Counted from the stretch's first letter, positions 34,601 through 47,606 are shown. The stretch: DNA of 64,000 nt from Sinohyriopsis cumingii (GCA_028554795.2 CM068839.1:17498043-17562042); one strand, 5' to 3'. The notes: generated by a model not told the origin, from the sequence alone. Numbers and translations: made by a program.

Positions 34601-34730
34601 CAGGAATGTAGAATAGGCTTGATGTTTCACCTGCTGGTACAGGAATATATAATAGGCTTGATATTCTACCTGCTGATACAGGCATGTAGAATAGGCCTGA
34701 CACTCACCTAGCTGGTACAGAGCATTGCAA
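31631..34730. repeat. 3.1 kb satellite array of 39-bp units
   Basis: About 79 units carry TGTTCCTCTTGATGGTACAG and GAATGTAGAATAGGCTTGA. A distinctive variant with AGGAAGCTAGAATTTGCTTT, then CCCCATGCTTGTAAAGG, recurs near 31677, 32224, 32891 and 33600, so there is a higher-order repeat of about 550-710 bp. The 39-bp unit equals 13 codons, so repetitive ORFs (HQEEHQAYSTFLY on the minus strand, VQECRIGLMF on the plus strand) arise on both strands. They have no start, splice or domain context and are not called as genes. Confidence 0.95.
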
Positions 34731-36257
34731 CTCATTAGTCATAAACTAAGTAACAGAATGAAACAAAACTTTGTAAAATTTAACAAATAGTTTAACTATC
34801 AATGTTATAAATGAAAATGTGAGAGGGACTTTAAGTATTATGTTGTGAATCCAAAATAATCCTGAATAAGTTCTATGAAAGTAAAAAAAAGAAAGTTCCA
34901 TACATATTTAAAAACTGGAAATGTACTGGTCCTCTGAGAATCATGACAATGTCAAGATGGTGTTTTAAAGAACTCCTTACAGTAATTCATCCCAATTTTA
35001 GAATATTATTAATGTCCAAATAATGAGCACTTTCTATTTCCACTGAACAGTCCAAATAAATGTTTTCCGCTTGAAAATTATCTAAGTATAACTTAAAACA
35101 TGTCTGCAGACTTACAACAGGAACACAAAAAATAAGGATGACTCCAAAAGCGGAATGAATCTAATTGCTCAGTTTGCTCCTTATATAGACTGTCCATCAT
35201 GACCATGTTTCACAATATATCCCCATGGCAGATCTTACTAATCATTTTGCCTTGAATTTGTCCTGTGATCTTTACCAATCAATTGTAATTCTTCTAGAAC
35301 AGTCCAAACTTCATCAGCCAGTGAGAAATTAATCCAAAGGTGCCATTAAGTCTTATTATTGAGATTATTTATTAGTAATTGTCAACACATACATCAGCAT
35401 CTTTTTTATAGATTCTATGAAATTTTATGCTATCAACAGACTGAAGTCATGTAGGCAAAATCCAGCTAACAATATTCTGTAAAAAATTACAGCTATGAAT
35501 AAAAATTTAAAAAATTGATAAATCATGTACTAGGAATTACAAAAAATATAGATATACATAACAAGAGATTTAGAATAGGCTTTATGTATAGGGTTGAGGA
35601 ATGTGAAATGTTTCCCCTGCATGTTGTAAGAGGTGATTACTGGAATCAGCCTTTTAACCCTGGGATTCATCCTGTGATAGCATTCCAGCAGAGAAGGTCT
35701 TGAATGTTTAACAAGAGTTTTTTAATTAAAATTAGACTTTGTATTTTAAGGAGTTTGCTCACCTTTTTAATTTTATCTTTGTTTTTATGCCTTTGTTATC
35801 ACTAAACTTAGTTAGCACTTAGAGTTATGATTGCGCTGACATGCCACTAAGCCACGCACACAGACACAGAGACACAGACACACACACATGCATACTTGTA
35901 TTTGTTCTAGTAGCCTCAGGTTACTATGAAACCTGTGACAGGGCCACTATAGTATTAAAAGAATATGCTGGCACTATTTTAAATTTTACAAAGTTTTGAA
36001 CTATTGAGAAATACTATTTCACAATCCAGTACGTTTAATTAGTCACAATAAAGCTGTTTTAATAACGCATCAATACACAGATATTTTAGATGCACCATGC
36101 AGAATCTCCACACGATGTTTGATAAATAACATACATCACTGTTATTTTATATTGTATGTCTCAAAGATGCTTTCTGCACATAGATTTTAATTTACTGCAT
36201 GATGTTTTAGCAATGTAGACATGCACTGTATAACAAATTGCAAACTAAGTTATAAGA
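34731..36257. other. Intron 4, middle part
   Basis: Mostly unique sequence. At 35568-35640 a segment (ATAGGCTTTATGTATAGGG, then TTTCCCCTGCATGTTGTAAG) resembles both the 39-bp satellite unit and a dispersed repeat fragment, and may mark the source of the satellite. A short CA-rich tract lies at 35850-35890. Confidence 0.4.
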
Positions 36258-36517
36258 TTTGTTGTTGTTGTTGTTGTAGTAGGGTTTAATGCCATTTTTC
36301 AGCACACGATAGGCTATACATGGCGGCCAGTATTAATGGTGGAGGAAGAACCTGGGAAAACCCTGGAAAGAATTACTGACCCATGAGAAGCTACTGGTAA
36401 GCTTTCTCACATACCCACATTGGCCGAATCCGAGACTCGAACCCACGCAGACAGAGGTGAGATGGCAGTGATCCATAATGGTGAGCATTTAGACCACTCA
36501 GCCACTCAGGGCCCCCC
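36258..36517 (-). mobile_element. tRNA-derived SINE with Meta-SINE-like tail, copy 5
   Basis: Minus-strand copy with the ACAACAACAACAAC tail at about 36261-36277 and a GGGGGGCCCTGAGTGGCTGA head near 36517. The 11-bp duplication AAGTTATAAGA lies at 36247-36257 and 36521-36531. Confidence 0.9.
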
Positions 36518-37239
36518 AAAAAGTTATAAGAACTTGGAAACAATTTCTGATCATATTATTTGTTGGATGTTAAATTATCTGGGTTTACAAAATTGCATTA
36601 CCCTGTACACCCTGAACTGAAGGTAAAATTTGTATGACCATGATATTTAGCACACCACAGTAAACTAATATGTACCTAAGTCAAGATCAATAGTGAAGGA
36701 TGAACATTTGACTTAGAACAACACAGTAAACTAACATTTAACACAGTCAAGGTCAGTAGCTCAAGTAGCCCGTGTCATTTGCAACACCATAGTGAACTAC
36801 TGAATTTATTACCTTATAAACCTTCCTAGGCACCAAGATAACTCTTTTGACCAAAATTTTGCCATTCATAAGCATAGTGAATCCCTTGGTTGCCATTGTT
36901 AGTTAAGCTGATGATTGGTGATAATCATCATGCTAGTTGTAGCTGTTACCTCCCTTAGGCCAAAACAAATCCTGCAAAATGAGTAAAAAACCCAGCATGG
37001 TTTAATTGTCATTGACAGCATTTTAATTTCCACGGACAATAAAACATAAAATAACTAATTTCTGTATTTAATGCAATCATTTCATATATTTGGATCACAA
37101 ATAAGACAATTGCATGTCGAGTTATGCCCTTACTGGATTTTTTTCACCTTGTTAGGATGAACTTTAACTGAAATACTGAATTTTATCTTTTGATAATTTG
37201 CCAGTCATATTTCATAAAATTTGCTTTTGATGTGTATTT

Positions 37240-37400
37240 TGCTCATGTATAAGGCATACCCAGCTGTAAATACCATAGATCTAGACCTGCCTTTGCCTAG
37301 TGTGCTGTTATTTTAGGGTCTATGCTGTTTTGTTTTACTTCTGTTTCATATAATCAACATAGTTCCTGATCTGATGGCACATTATTTAACTGTTTATCAA
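37240..37400. mobile_element. Palindromic foldback family, old diverged copy
   Basis: It retains ATGTATAAGGCATACCCAGC, ATAGATCTAGACCTGCC and TCCTGATCTGATGGCAC words in family order. Confidence 0.4.
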
Positions 37401-37599
37401 GCCTCATATTCTGAAACTATCTGAGCATGTAACATAGGGTGAAGTTAAAAATCCCAAAACTTTGATAGTCCATATCTGTAATAAAAATAAAGGAACGATA
37501 ACAGAAATTTCAGGTTTGTCTCATCTCCTTCAGCTTGACTTCCAGATTACACTAACATTTATATTGTGTCTGATTTTAGAGTTCCAAGTAAGTTCAAGT

Positions 37600-37810
37600 T
37601 AAAGGTTCAGAAGTTTTGATCTTGTGTAAACACTCTTAGCAAGCTGAAGGTCAAGGTTAAGAATTTTTGACCTTGTGTAAGCACTCTTAGCAAGCTGAAG
37701 GTCAAGGTTAAGAATTTTTGACCTTGTGTAAACACTCTCAGCAAGCTGAAGGTCAAGGTTAAGAATTTTTGACCTTGTGTAAGCACTCTTAGCAAGCTCA
37801 AAGTCAAGAT
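37600..37810. repeat. Minisatellite of about 51-bp units, four copies
   Basis: Units carry TTTTGACCTTGTGTAAGCAC and AGCAAGCTGAAGGTCAAGG. The Leu/Thr/Gln ORFs on the minus strand come from it. Confidence 0.88.
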
Positions 37811-37869
37811 TTAGAAATGAGGGATTAGAAAAGGTCTGGATGTTAAAACTTGCAAGATCATCTGAGGGA

Positions 37870-38060
37870 CTGATAGTTTCATTTTTGTGGATGGTTGGTG
37901 GATCTTTCTCTGAGAACAACCATTTCATTTTTTTGGGTGGTTGGTGAATCTTTCTGAGACCAGCCATTTCATTTTTGTGGGTGGTTGGTGAATCTTCTCT
38001 CTGAGACCAACCATTTCATTTTTGTGGGTGGTTGCAATATCTTGCAATGGACCAGTCTTT
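37870..38060. repeat. Short minisatellite of about 47-bp units
   Basis: Three to four copies carry CCATTTCATTTTTGTGGGTG and GTTGGTGAATCTTTCTGAGA. Confidence 0.75.
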
Positions 38061-38691
38061 TCATTTCTATGGGATGGGTCCAATCATTTCAGTTCTGTGG
38101 GTAGTTGGAGGGAACCTAGGATATGCCTCAGATTTTCTGTTAAGCAGGAATTTGCTTGTGTATCCTCAATATACTTTCCTTTTTTAGACTATTTTAATAG
38201 AGCTCTGTATTTTTGTTCTTTCTAAAAATCAGAGCCAGAATATTTATTGAAGTTTTTATGGGGGCTGGAAATTTTTTAAAAGAATATCTCAAGTCCTTTT
38301 CCATTAAATATTGATACCTTATCTTTGACTTCTCTAATGTCATGCACAATTTCAGTGACAGATGCACTGTTGGTATTTTATTAAAATTTGTAATATGGAT
38401 TTCGAACTTGAAAGTTTATGCTCAGAAAGTTTCAAGAATATGGGGTCTGCATTTGTGTTGTTTACAAGTAGGTAGATGTTACATACATAAGCAAATTAAG
38501 TAATATTCTCACTGGGTTATATAGGGGTCTTTAAAATAAAATTAAGATGAAACTGCAATGTTAAGAATATATTATCTCTTGTTACAGAAACATATTGCAA
38601 AGATGTCAGAGCACTGTGTATGTTAACGAAAGGGCATTTAACTCTGTATGCTGCCTAAAATGGAGGTGATATATAGTATAAAAGTACCGTA

Positions 38692-38853
38692 TTTTTCCCA
38701 TGATAAGACAAGGGTTTAATTTTAATAAATTTGTCAAACAGTAGGAGGTGGACTTATTATCAGAGATCTCTTTGGTAAATAGTTGCCAAAAATTTGTCGA
38801 AATGGTGTGGGTTGGCTTATCATGAAGCATTGGCTTATCAATGGATAAATACA
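38692..38853. mobile_element. MITE-like element with imperfect inverted ends
   Basis: The start TACCGTATTTTTCCCATGAT and the end near ATGGATAAATACAGTA are imperfect inverted copies. A related start, TACCATATTTGTCTGATAAT, occurs at 54739, suggesting a dispersed family. Confidence 0.45.
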
Positions 38854-39427
38854 GTACACTGTACCTAAAAGAATACCTAGTGATTGTAATTTCCCATATC
38901 TTGCCTTAATTGTGTAATAGCATACCCACTCAACCTTGCTTTGACTACAGGAAGTTTTTTTTTATATTATTTAATGTAGCTCATACTGTTGGTAGTGTGA
39001 AAACTTATCACATGACACTGTTTTCTGGACCATTTAGAGTCGTTATAGTTATATGTTGTTTAAAATGGCCCATATGAAACATTTAATCAGTTTGGCACCT
39101 AATACAAGCAAGTTGCTGATGGACAAAGTGTTTATTTTGTTATAAATCTAAATCTTTTCTTTCTAAAGCATAAATGTACATGACTTGAAAAGTTTAGAAT
39201 TGAAAATAAGATCAGGGCATCTCATTCATATTCATCGTAGAAACCATTACATTTGTTATCCATTTTAAAGATCTGATTAAAGTAAAAGCTAGGTTAATGA
39301 GCCTTGAGACTAAAGCAAAACATGATTTACTTAAATTGCTTGTGTATTAACATGTGTTCAGCTGACATTTCTATATATCCAGCTCTAGCCATCTACCACC
39401 ACATAATGTATGGCACTAATCCAATGC

Positions 39428-39646
39428 ACTATATATACTCACTTATAAGTCAAGTTCAACAGGAAATATTATTGACCCAAATTTACTGTGGCTTGATTGA
39501 TGGCAGATTAAGGTCTATGTAATTTATTCTGCTTATTACCCCTGAAAAGACTGGATAGAAAGAAATCTGCTGGTGCATTATAATGTGGCAGATCCTTGTC
39601 TACACAGTTTGAAGCTGGATGGGTCTTATTATTAGGTATATACGGT
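39428..39646. mobile_element. Palindromic foldback family copy
   Basis: It begins CTATATATACTCACTTATAA and ends TATTAGGTATATACGG. Internal GATCTGCC-type palindromes are partly degraded. A further fragment lies at about 40030-40125. Confidence 0.65.
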
Positions 39647-40789
39647 TGTTGAGCTGTTTTCACTGATGAATGCCTGTAAATATTCTTGGCTGCAATAAAT
39701 CAAACTTTCTAAACACTAGTTTGTTTTGAATTGCAATTACACATTAAAAGAGGGATCCTATAATAAATACAAAACTGCATTCTTATTTTGCTCTGAATCA
39801 CAGGAAGGACATGTTTTATATTGCACATGAAAATGTCTCTGCCTAACAGCCTTGTGTATCTCTATGCGATATCAAATTTGTTTTATCTGCCAACTCAGAA
39901 CAAATCATGTATATAGTTTTGTTGTATGTCATTAGGACTCGAGCAATGCTGTTTGTAATATTACTACTGATTCATAGGAAATGTCTAGTTTTGGAGCAAT
40001 ACTGTTTGTGATGTATTAATTGTGATTGATAGAAAAAGGCAGAGACACAAATCTGTGATTGCACTATATGACAGCAGCTTGTTAGGTCTACACTGTTTGC
40101 AGTTGGGTCCTTCCTTAAACAATTCTTTTACTAAAGTCTAGATCATTTTAGAAAACATTTAAACCATCAAATCAGGTATACATGTATTTCTGTGTTTGAA
40201 GTTTTATGATGGGGGGGGTACCTTATCTGCATTATACACAAATACAATGGCACTCATGCTGATATTTTTGGAATTGTAACTACAGAAAAGATATTGTTAC
40301 ATGTATATTGTGAAACAATGTCAGATTTTAAAACAATTAAGTTGTAATGTTTCATCATCAAACTGAAAGATGTTATGGTCAATATAATTGATTATCACTT
40401 GTACTATTTGATTTACGCCAGTGTCTTTTAATTTACAAATATGTTACCTTATATAATAGCCTTGCTAAAGTTATAGATGATGATGATTGGATTGTTCATA
40501 CTTTGTATTGCCTGTGAAACAGATTTATTTTATGCTTTAATTTGCAGTTTATCTATCCATAATATTGAATTATTTTACACTGATTATTGTGCTTGAATAA
40601 AGAATAGTAAACCAAGTTTTATTGCTTTATATCATAGTTGAAATTATTTAATTCATTTTCACTTTTGTTTACTAATATCACTGACTTGGAGATGAATTTG
40701 GCCACAGACATGATTTATTAAAAAGAAAATTGTGAGGTCTGTCTTGTAAAATTACAGTACAGATTTCACTTTGAGCTATGCTTTTATCA

Positions 40790-41060
40790 AGCAGTTATAT
40801 GCATCCTGGTTGTGTGGATTTGTTGGTGGCAAGAAGCCAAGAATTGAAAGACTCAGTTTAGAGAAAACTAAATCATCCTCTTTTTGCAGACTTATTGGTG
40901 GCATGAATCCATAAATTGAAATGACCCAATTTAGAACTTATATGTATCTTAATTTTGAGGATTTATTGGTGGTAAGAAACCATGAACTGAAAAGGCCCAA
41001 TTTATCCTAATTTTGTGGACTTGTTGGTGGCAATAAGTTGTGAATTGGACAGGCCCAATC
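40790..41060. repeat. Short minisatellite of about 65-70-bp units
   Basis: Four imperfect copies carry GACTTGTTGGTGGCAA, then a TGAATTGAAA-GGCCCAATTTAGA part. Confidence 0.7.
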
Positions 41061-41214
41061 TAGAAAAACAAAGTCATCATATGAAGGCAGTATGACACAC
41101 ACACACACACTTCCTTAGTGTCATCTTGACAAATTTAAAACCAATAAAAATGCAATTCTCAGCTAAAACTATCAAAAATAATAACTGCAAACTAAATTAC
41201 TTGGCAGATTTTTA

Positions 41215-41690
41215 TTACATGCCTATCATAATATTCAATTGTAATATTTAATATTATATGCCCATTGTAATATTCCATATTACATGCATATTGTAATATT
41301 CACTATTACATGCCTATTGTGATATTTAGTATTATATTCCTGTTGTAATATTCAATAGCATGTGCCTATTGTGATATTCATTATTACATGCCTATTGTGA
41401 TATTCAATATTAAATGCCTGTTGTGATATTCAGTATTACAGGTTCATTGTGATATTCAGTATTACATGCCTATTGTGATATTTAGTATTACATGTCTATT
41501 GGTATATTCATTGTTACATGCATTGCCTATTGTGATATTCAGTATTACATGCCTATTGTGATATTCATTATTATATGCCTATTGTGATATTCAGTATTAC
41601 ATGCCTATTGTGATATTCAGTATTACATGCCTATTGTGATATTCATTATTAAATGTCTATTGTGATATTGATTATGACATGCTTATTGTA
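41215..41690. repeat. Minisatellite of 26-bp units, about 18 copies
   Basis: Units carry TATTACATGCCTATTGTGAT and ATTCAG. Confidence 0.88.
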
Positions 41691-42728
<1,038 letters not shown>

Positions 42729-42856
42729 ATTTACTGTTCGTAGAGTCATAAAAAGTCAACCCTTCTATTGGACTGTGATAGTTCTGGTGTTTCTCAACAC
42801 TGTTTCTGTGGCCTCTGAGCACTATGGACAGCCTGAGTGGCATACATATTTTTTAT
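42729..42856 (+). CDS. Cav2: CaV2 exon: domain II S1
   Basis: This 128-nt exon follows TATATTCAG and ends before GTGAGT, phase 2 in and phase 1 out. It encodes [20 protein letters not shown], then [20 protein letters not shown] and YFL. The K-S/T-Q-x-FYW entry, the VxLNTxxVA core of helix S1 and the HYxQPEW extracellular loop are all diagnostic of CaV2 domain II. It is preceded by the largest downstream intron (12.2 kb), which holds the 39-bp satellite. Confidence 0.95.
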
Positions 42857-43356
42857 GTGAGTATATGAATATATCATTTAATTTTTCCTCAAGGATTGAA
42901 GGAAGAAAACTTTATTCAGAATCAATATCAGCTTAGACATCCTACATTAATTTCAGTGGTGTAATTTTACAAATTCTGCGAAATGCACCTGAAGGAAAGA
43001 AACGTGTTCAGTAAAACATTATGAGTAAACTTGGAAGTTCATTAAAAAAATGCAAGGTTTCAGTAGGTAGCTTTGCAAAACAAAATATTTAAACCAAAAC
43101 AATAAAAATTATTTTCCCCCTGACTTGCACCTTCGAGTAATAATTTACCCCTTGACCAGGGATTGCATGTATCAATCAATTACCATATGGCGGAACTTCA
43201 ATGATCAATTGGATCACTAGCAAGATGGGAATCATTACATAATTCAGTGGCTCAACAAATTCTGCCCAACAACTTAGGTCTAATACAAGCCTTGCCCAAC
43301 TTATAAGGCGTATAAAAAAAGCCAAAGTCATTAAGGCAAATGCAAAGAATTTTTAC

Positions 43357-43655
43357 ATGACAAATACCATATATTACCACTTATTAGTTGACATGAAATA
43401 TACCATATATCACCACTTATTAGTTGACATGACATATACTATTTATTACCACTTGTTAGTTGACATGACATATACCGTATTTTACCACTTATTAGTTGAC
43501 TCTACAAACAACACATACTCTTATATGTTGTCACATAATATGTCAGACTAGGATTTATGTTGTTTTTTGTACTGATTACTCCTAACACACTAATAGGGGA
43601 CAGCAGAGCTGGGTCTTTGTAGTTTGTAGTTGGGATTGATATAACTGAGTATTTT
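43357..43655. mobile_element. Palindromic foldback family copy with amplified terminus
   Basis: The left terminus (ATACCATATATTACCACTTA, TTAGTTGACATGAC) is repeated four times in 38-bp steps at 43365-43500. One normal body follows, with AACAACACATACTCTTATAT and GCAGAGCTGGGTCTTTG. Confidence 0.6.
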
Positions 43656-44107
43656 ACAGTAACTTTATCATCCATTTTGCATGAAATGTTTGCAGTTTAC
43701 TTATACATATTTGTTTTGGCCACTGTGAAGATTTCAAACCCCCTTAAAAATTCAGTTTTAAAGAAATAGGTATGGATAATAATGTTTAAGCATTGTGTTC
43801 TTTTTAAAGAGAAAGTTATATATTTCTTGGGGTTACTGAGCTGAATTCTGCCCTGTGAACCTGGTAAACTGGCCTGATGTGCCCTACTGTATGTTGTTGG
43901 GGGATTGTAAAGGATTCACTATCTTGGCCTTCAGATATCTCCTACTGACAGGTCTTTGACCTTTCTAAAAGAATGTGGTTTATATATAAAATTTGATGTT
44001 GTATTTTAAGCATTTCAACTTTCTTGCCTTTCTCTTTGTTTTATTTGGGAATATCTACACTTACTTGGCACTAATTAGTCAGGATTGAGCTGATATACAG
44101 TTACAAA

Positions 44108-44230
44108 CCATACATACATACATACATACATACATACATACATACATACATACATACATACATACATACATACATACATACATACATACATACATCATGC
44201 ATGCATGCATGCATGCATGCATACATACAT

Positions 44231-44270
<40 letters not shown>

Positions 44271-44366
44271 ACATACATACATACATACATACATGCATAC
44301 ATGCATACATACATACATACATACATATATACATACATATGCACACATACATATATATATACATAC
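44108..44366. repeat. Compound (CATA)n/(CATG)n/(CA)n microsatellite
   Basis: Blocks of CATA, CATG and CA repeats abut one another. The Met-Tyr-Val-Cys ORFs are artefacts of this tract. Confidence 0.95.
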
Positions 44367-44724
44367 TGTTCTGAATCAAATCAGACCGAAATAATTGTAC
44401 CAGCTAGGCAAGATTTTACAGTTTATGGGGTAAACTACACTATAATTGTAACAAAACATTAAATTTAAATTAAAATGTTTGATAATAAAGCTGTATGATA
44501 ACAGAGATGAATGATGAAAAGGATGATAATCAAAGCATCATACTTTTTTGTAACTGAGGAAATATTAACAAAAAAGTCACTGGACTGGAATAGAGAATTT
44601 TAAGAGACAGAAAAGTTCATTTATTACATTTGTCTGTAGCTAATAACATACAATATCCATTATTTCTCTGAAGATCAGGTTAGTGATTGTATCTGTATTT
44701 GCAATAAATAGAAAAACACACTGC

Positions 44725-44802
44725 CACCTCATTATAATGCTGTCCATAGAAACCATAGAGTATACTGCATTATAGTGGGACTGTCTTATAATGAGGTACT
44801 AT
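44725..44802. repeat. Small palindrome
   Basis: CCTCATTATAATGCTGTCC near 44727 is mirrored by GGACTGTCTTATAATGAGG near 44778-44796 with two mismatches. Similar words at 18100-18220 hint at a dispersed small element. Confidence 0.45.
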
Positions 44803-45105
44803 TTGATGCCATGGGATACATGAGAATACTTGCCTTTAAAACAGAAATTGTGTTATAACGAAATGCCTTATAAAGATTGAATTTGGCATAATGAAAGTAA
44901 AAGTTGGGACATATTTCATATCCAATTATGAAATTTGCAACTGAAATAATTGTTCTGACAAAACGAAGCTATTAAAAAATGTATCAATTAATTCTTTAGC
45001 ATGTGCAAATAATAAATTGAATTTAGTATAATCAGGACTCTATACGGCAACCATAATTTTTATATATTTTTTCTGCAATCTATTTAATCATTTTCTCATT
45101 TTCAG

Positions 45106-45218
45106 ATATAACGGAATTTGTGTTTCTGGGACTATTCATGATGGAGATGGTGTTAAAAATGTATGGACTGGGCATCAGAATTTACTTCCAGTCTTCATTT
45201 AATATATTTGACTGTGTG
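45106..45218 (+). CDS. Cav2: CaV2 exon: domain II S2 to start of S3
   Basis: This 113-nt exon follows TTCTCATTTTCAG and ends before GTAAGT, phase 1 in and phase 0 out. It encodes [20 protein letters not shown], the S2 helix with its conserved Glu/Lys charge-transfer residues, then [18 protein letters not shown], the S2-S3 loop and beginning of S3 (SFNxFDC is typical). Its 3' part and donor are reiterated four more times in the intron (see the repeat at 45219). The donor used here is the first of five equivalent donors. Confidence 0.95.
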
Positions 45219-45625
45219 GTAAGTACAGCACTCTGTTTATAAAGCTGTTACAAATATATGGACTGGAAATAAAATTTACTTCCAGTCTTTATTTAATACA
45301 TGTGACTGTGTGGTAAGTACAGCACTCTGTTTATAAAGTTGTTACAAATATATGGACTGGAAATAAAATTTACTTCCAGTCTTTATTTAATACATGTGAC
45401 TGTGTGGTAAGTACAACACTCTGTTTATAAAGCTGTTACAAATATATGGACTGGAAATAAACTTTACTTGCAGTCTTTATTTAACATATATGGCTGTATG
45501 GTAAGTACAGCGCTCTGTTTATAAAGCTGTTACAAATATAAGGACTGGGAATCAAATTTACTTCCAGTCTTCATTTAATATATTTGATTGTTTGGTAAGT
45601 ACAGTGCTTTGTTTATAAAGCTGTT
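45219..45625 (+). repeat. 94-bp tandem reiteration of exon 3' end plus splice donor
   Basis: Donor sequence GTAAGTAC occurs at 45219 (authentic), 45313, 45407, 45501 and 45595, spaced exactly 94 bp. Each unit contains a copy of the exon end, the donor and the first intron bases (GCTCTGTTTATAAAGCTG-like). In all four copies a TTACTT-C/G-CAG acceptor-like site precedes a 27-nt stretch, stop-free in the exon frame, that ends at the donor: 45286-45312, 45380-45406, 45474-45500 and 45568-45594. Extending upstream meets an in-frame TAA in copies 1 to 3, so only the 27-nt part could be a coding microexon. Confidence 0.9.
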
Positions 45626-45740
45626 CATGGGAATCATAAATTTGACCTAGAAGTGATGGAACCTTACACTGAGGGACACCCAACAAGGCTGTGTCCTGAT
45701 ACTGCATTCAAACTCAACAGAGTATGTAATGGCGTAGAAT

Positions 45741-45947
45741 TACCATATGCACTCATTTAGCAATCAAATCCAAATGCAAACTGCAACACCCCAGATCTGA
45801 CATTGCATAATACACCAGCAGATCTGGGTGAATGCAATTTGTTAGGAGTAATTAGTAGACCCTGATCTACCATGGCATTATGTGATGGCAGATCAGAGTC
45901 TCTGTTGTTTGTAGTTGGGCTCATCTTATGAGCAAGTACATATGATA
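45741..45947. mobile_element. Palindromic foldback family copy
   Basis: It starts TACCATATGCACTCATTTAG and ends AGCAAGTACATATGATAA. Both internal palindromes (CCAGATCTGACATTGC with GCAGATCTGGGT, and CTGATCTACCATGG with GATGGCAGATCAG) are present. Confidence 0.75.
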
Positions 45948-45989
45948 AATAATTATTTCTTATGAGTCCTGAACTTAAGCAAAGGGAAA

Positions 45990-46445
45990 TAAATTACAAA
46001 GCACCAATAAAACAGAACTTGACTCAGTTTTAATAGGGTACATAACTTTAAAGGAATACATTAATTTAATGGGACACAACTTTAAAGTGATACATACTTT
46101 TAAAGAATACATAACTTTAATGGAATGCATAATTTTAAAGGGATATGTAACTTTAAAGGAATACATGACTTTAATGGGATACATAATTTTAAAGGGATAT
46201 ATATCTTTAAAGTGATATGTAACTTTAATGGGATACATAACTTTAATGGGACACATAATTTTAAAGTGATACATACTTTTAAAGGAATACATAACTTTAA
46301 TGGGTTACATTATTTTTTTAATGGGATACTTAACTTTAAAGTGATACATACTTTTAAAGCAATACATAACTTTAATGGGATACATACTTTTAAAGGGATA
46401 CATAACTTTAAAGTGATACACAACTTTAATGGGATACATAACTTT
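45990..46445. repeat. Minisatellite of about 18-19-bp units
   Basis: About 25 units of ATGGGATACATAACTTTAA and variants. Phe/Lys/Asn-rich ORFs on both strands come from it. Confidence 0.88.
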
Positions 46446-46507
46446 GCTCATATGATAAGAAAGACAGTAGTATAAATAGTTGGAAAGGGTAAAATACATT
46501 TATGGTT

Positions 46508-46735
46508 GAGGGATCCTAGGTGGCCTATTGGTCTGAAGCATTTGCCTGTACTGATCACTGCTATCTCACCTATCTGCATGGGTTCAAGTCTCAGGCTTGG
46601 CCTATGTGAGTATGTGAGAGAGTTTGCATGTTGCTTCCTGTAGGTTGCTGGTTCTTCCTGGTGCTTTCATGGTTTTTTCCTCCACCAGTTATACTGGCCT
46701 GAAAAATGGACTTAAGCCCACAATAAGAACAACAA
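46508..46735 (+). mobile_element. tRNA-derived SINE, copy 6 (old, diverged)
   Basis: It is the same family as the copy at 5297. The head (CTAGGTGGCCTATTGGTCTG) and box B (GGTTCAAGTCTC) remain, the tail reads CTGAAAAATGGACTTAAGCC, and it has many substitutions and deletions. No duplication is visible. Confidence 0.75.
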
Positions 46736-47493
46736 GTCTATGCTTGGTGATAAACCCACCCATGTACCACACTTTTAACTCATTCGTTTTTGTCGTTTTC
46801 ACCTGAAATGCAAGTACAAAAGACATTTGGGGGCCTATTTCTGAATAAATTGTAGTACATCGGCATTCAATAGATTTTCCATGAGACTAATGCCCAGTTG
46901 TATTAGAAACATCATTATCCATTGGTTATTTTGCTGCACATGAGCAGAAGGGTAAAAGTTGGATTTTTTTTTTGTTGCTTAAGAGACCACTCTTTATTCC
47001 AAATGCCCATCTTATCCTAGTTATTGCAAAGGTTCACTTGTCTGTGTGCAGTTCAGACCAGTCTGTCCTACATCTGAGGCCAAAAGGTCTAAAATCCAGA
47101 CACAAATCGCATTTTGACCACGAGTGAATTTTGGGTTTAAAAAAAGCAGGTCCAAAAAAAGGTGAAACTAGGACTTCCAGATTATTTGATATCATTGTAG
47201 AGCTATATCTGTCTGCTTTTTTGTAATACCACCCACGTTGGTGTATCTTAAATGATCTTGATGCTGCAGAGCTCAGAAATAGGGTACAGCCTCATCACAC
47301 CTACAGGCGGGATTGTGGCCGAAAGAAATTAGGAAATTTGGCAAATATTTACCATTGATATCTTTGCCATGTGAAAAGCCCACATCTACAGAGTGATAGA
47401 TTTATTAGGTTGGCTTGAAGGGCCTATGATAGGAGAAATAAGGTAATTTACATGGAAGGAACAGTTATGTATAATTCTTTATACATTTTTCAG
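46736..47493. other. End of intron 6, nothing firmly recognised
   Basis: Composition around 47030-47340 is richer in G and C than neighbouring intron, which could reflect a fragment of an unrecognised transposon. No ORF supports a gene. Confidence 0.4.
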
Positions 47494-47606
47494 GTAATAG
47501 TCGGTAGCATTTTTGAAGTCATTTGGTCTGAATTTAAGGAAGGGGCATCATTTGGTATCAGCACCTTGAGAGCTCTTCGACTTTTACGTATATTTAAAGT
47601 AACAAG
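47494..47606 (+). CDS. Cav2: CaV2 exon: domain II S3 end and S4 voltage sensor
   Basis: This 113-nt exon follows ACATTTTTCAG and ends before GTACAA, phase 0 in and phase 2 out. It encodes [11 protein letters not shown] (S3), [11 protein letters not shown] (S3-S4 loop) and [15 protein letters not shown] (S4). The S4 arginines at every third position followed by Lys are the gating charges. The [18 protein letters not shown] pattern is nearly invariant in CaV2 domain II. A long TATC microsatellite begins about 100 bp after the donor. Confidence 0.96.

Noticed and set aside
31713..34703. Many 60-137-codon ORFs on both strands
   Set aside because: They are translations of the 39-bp satellite, whose unit is a multiple of three; no start, splice or domain evidence.
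44079..44462. Cys/Val/Met and His/Thr repeat ORFs
   Set aside because: Translation of the CATA/CATG/CA microsatellite.
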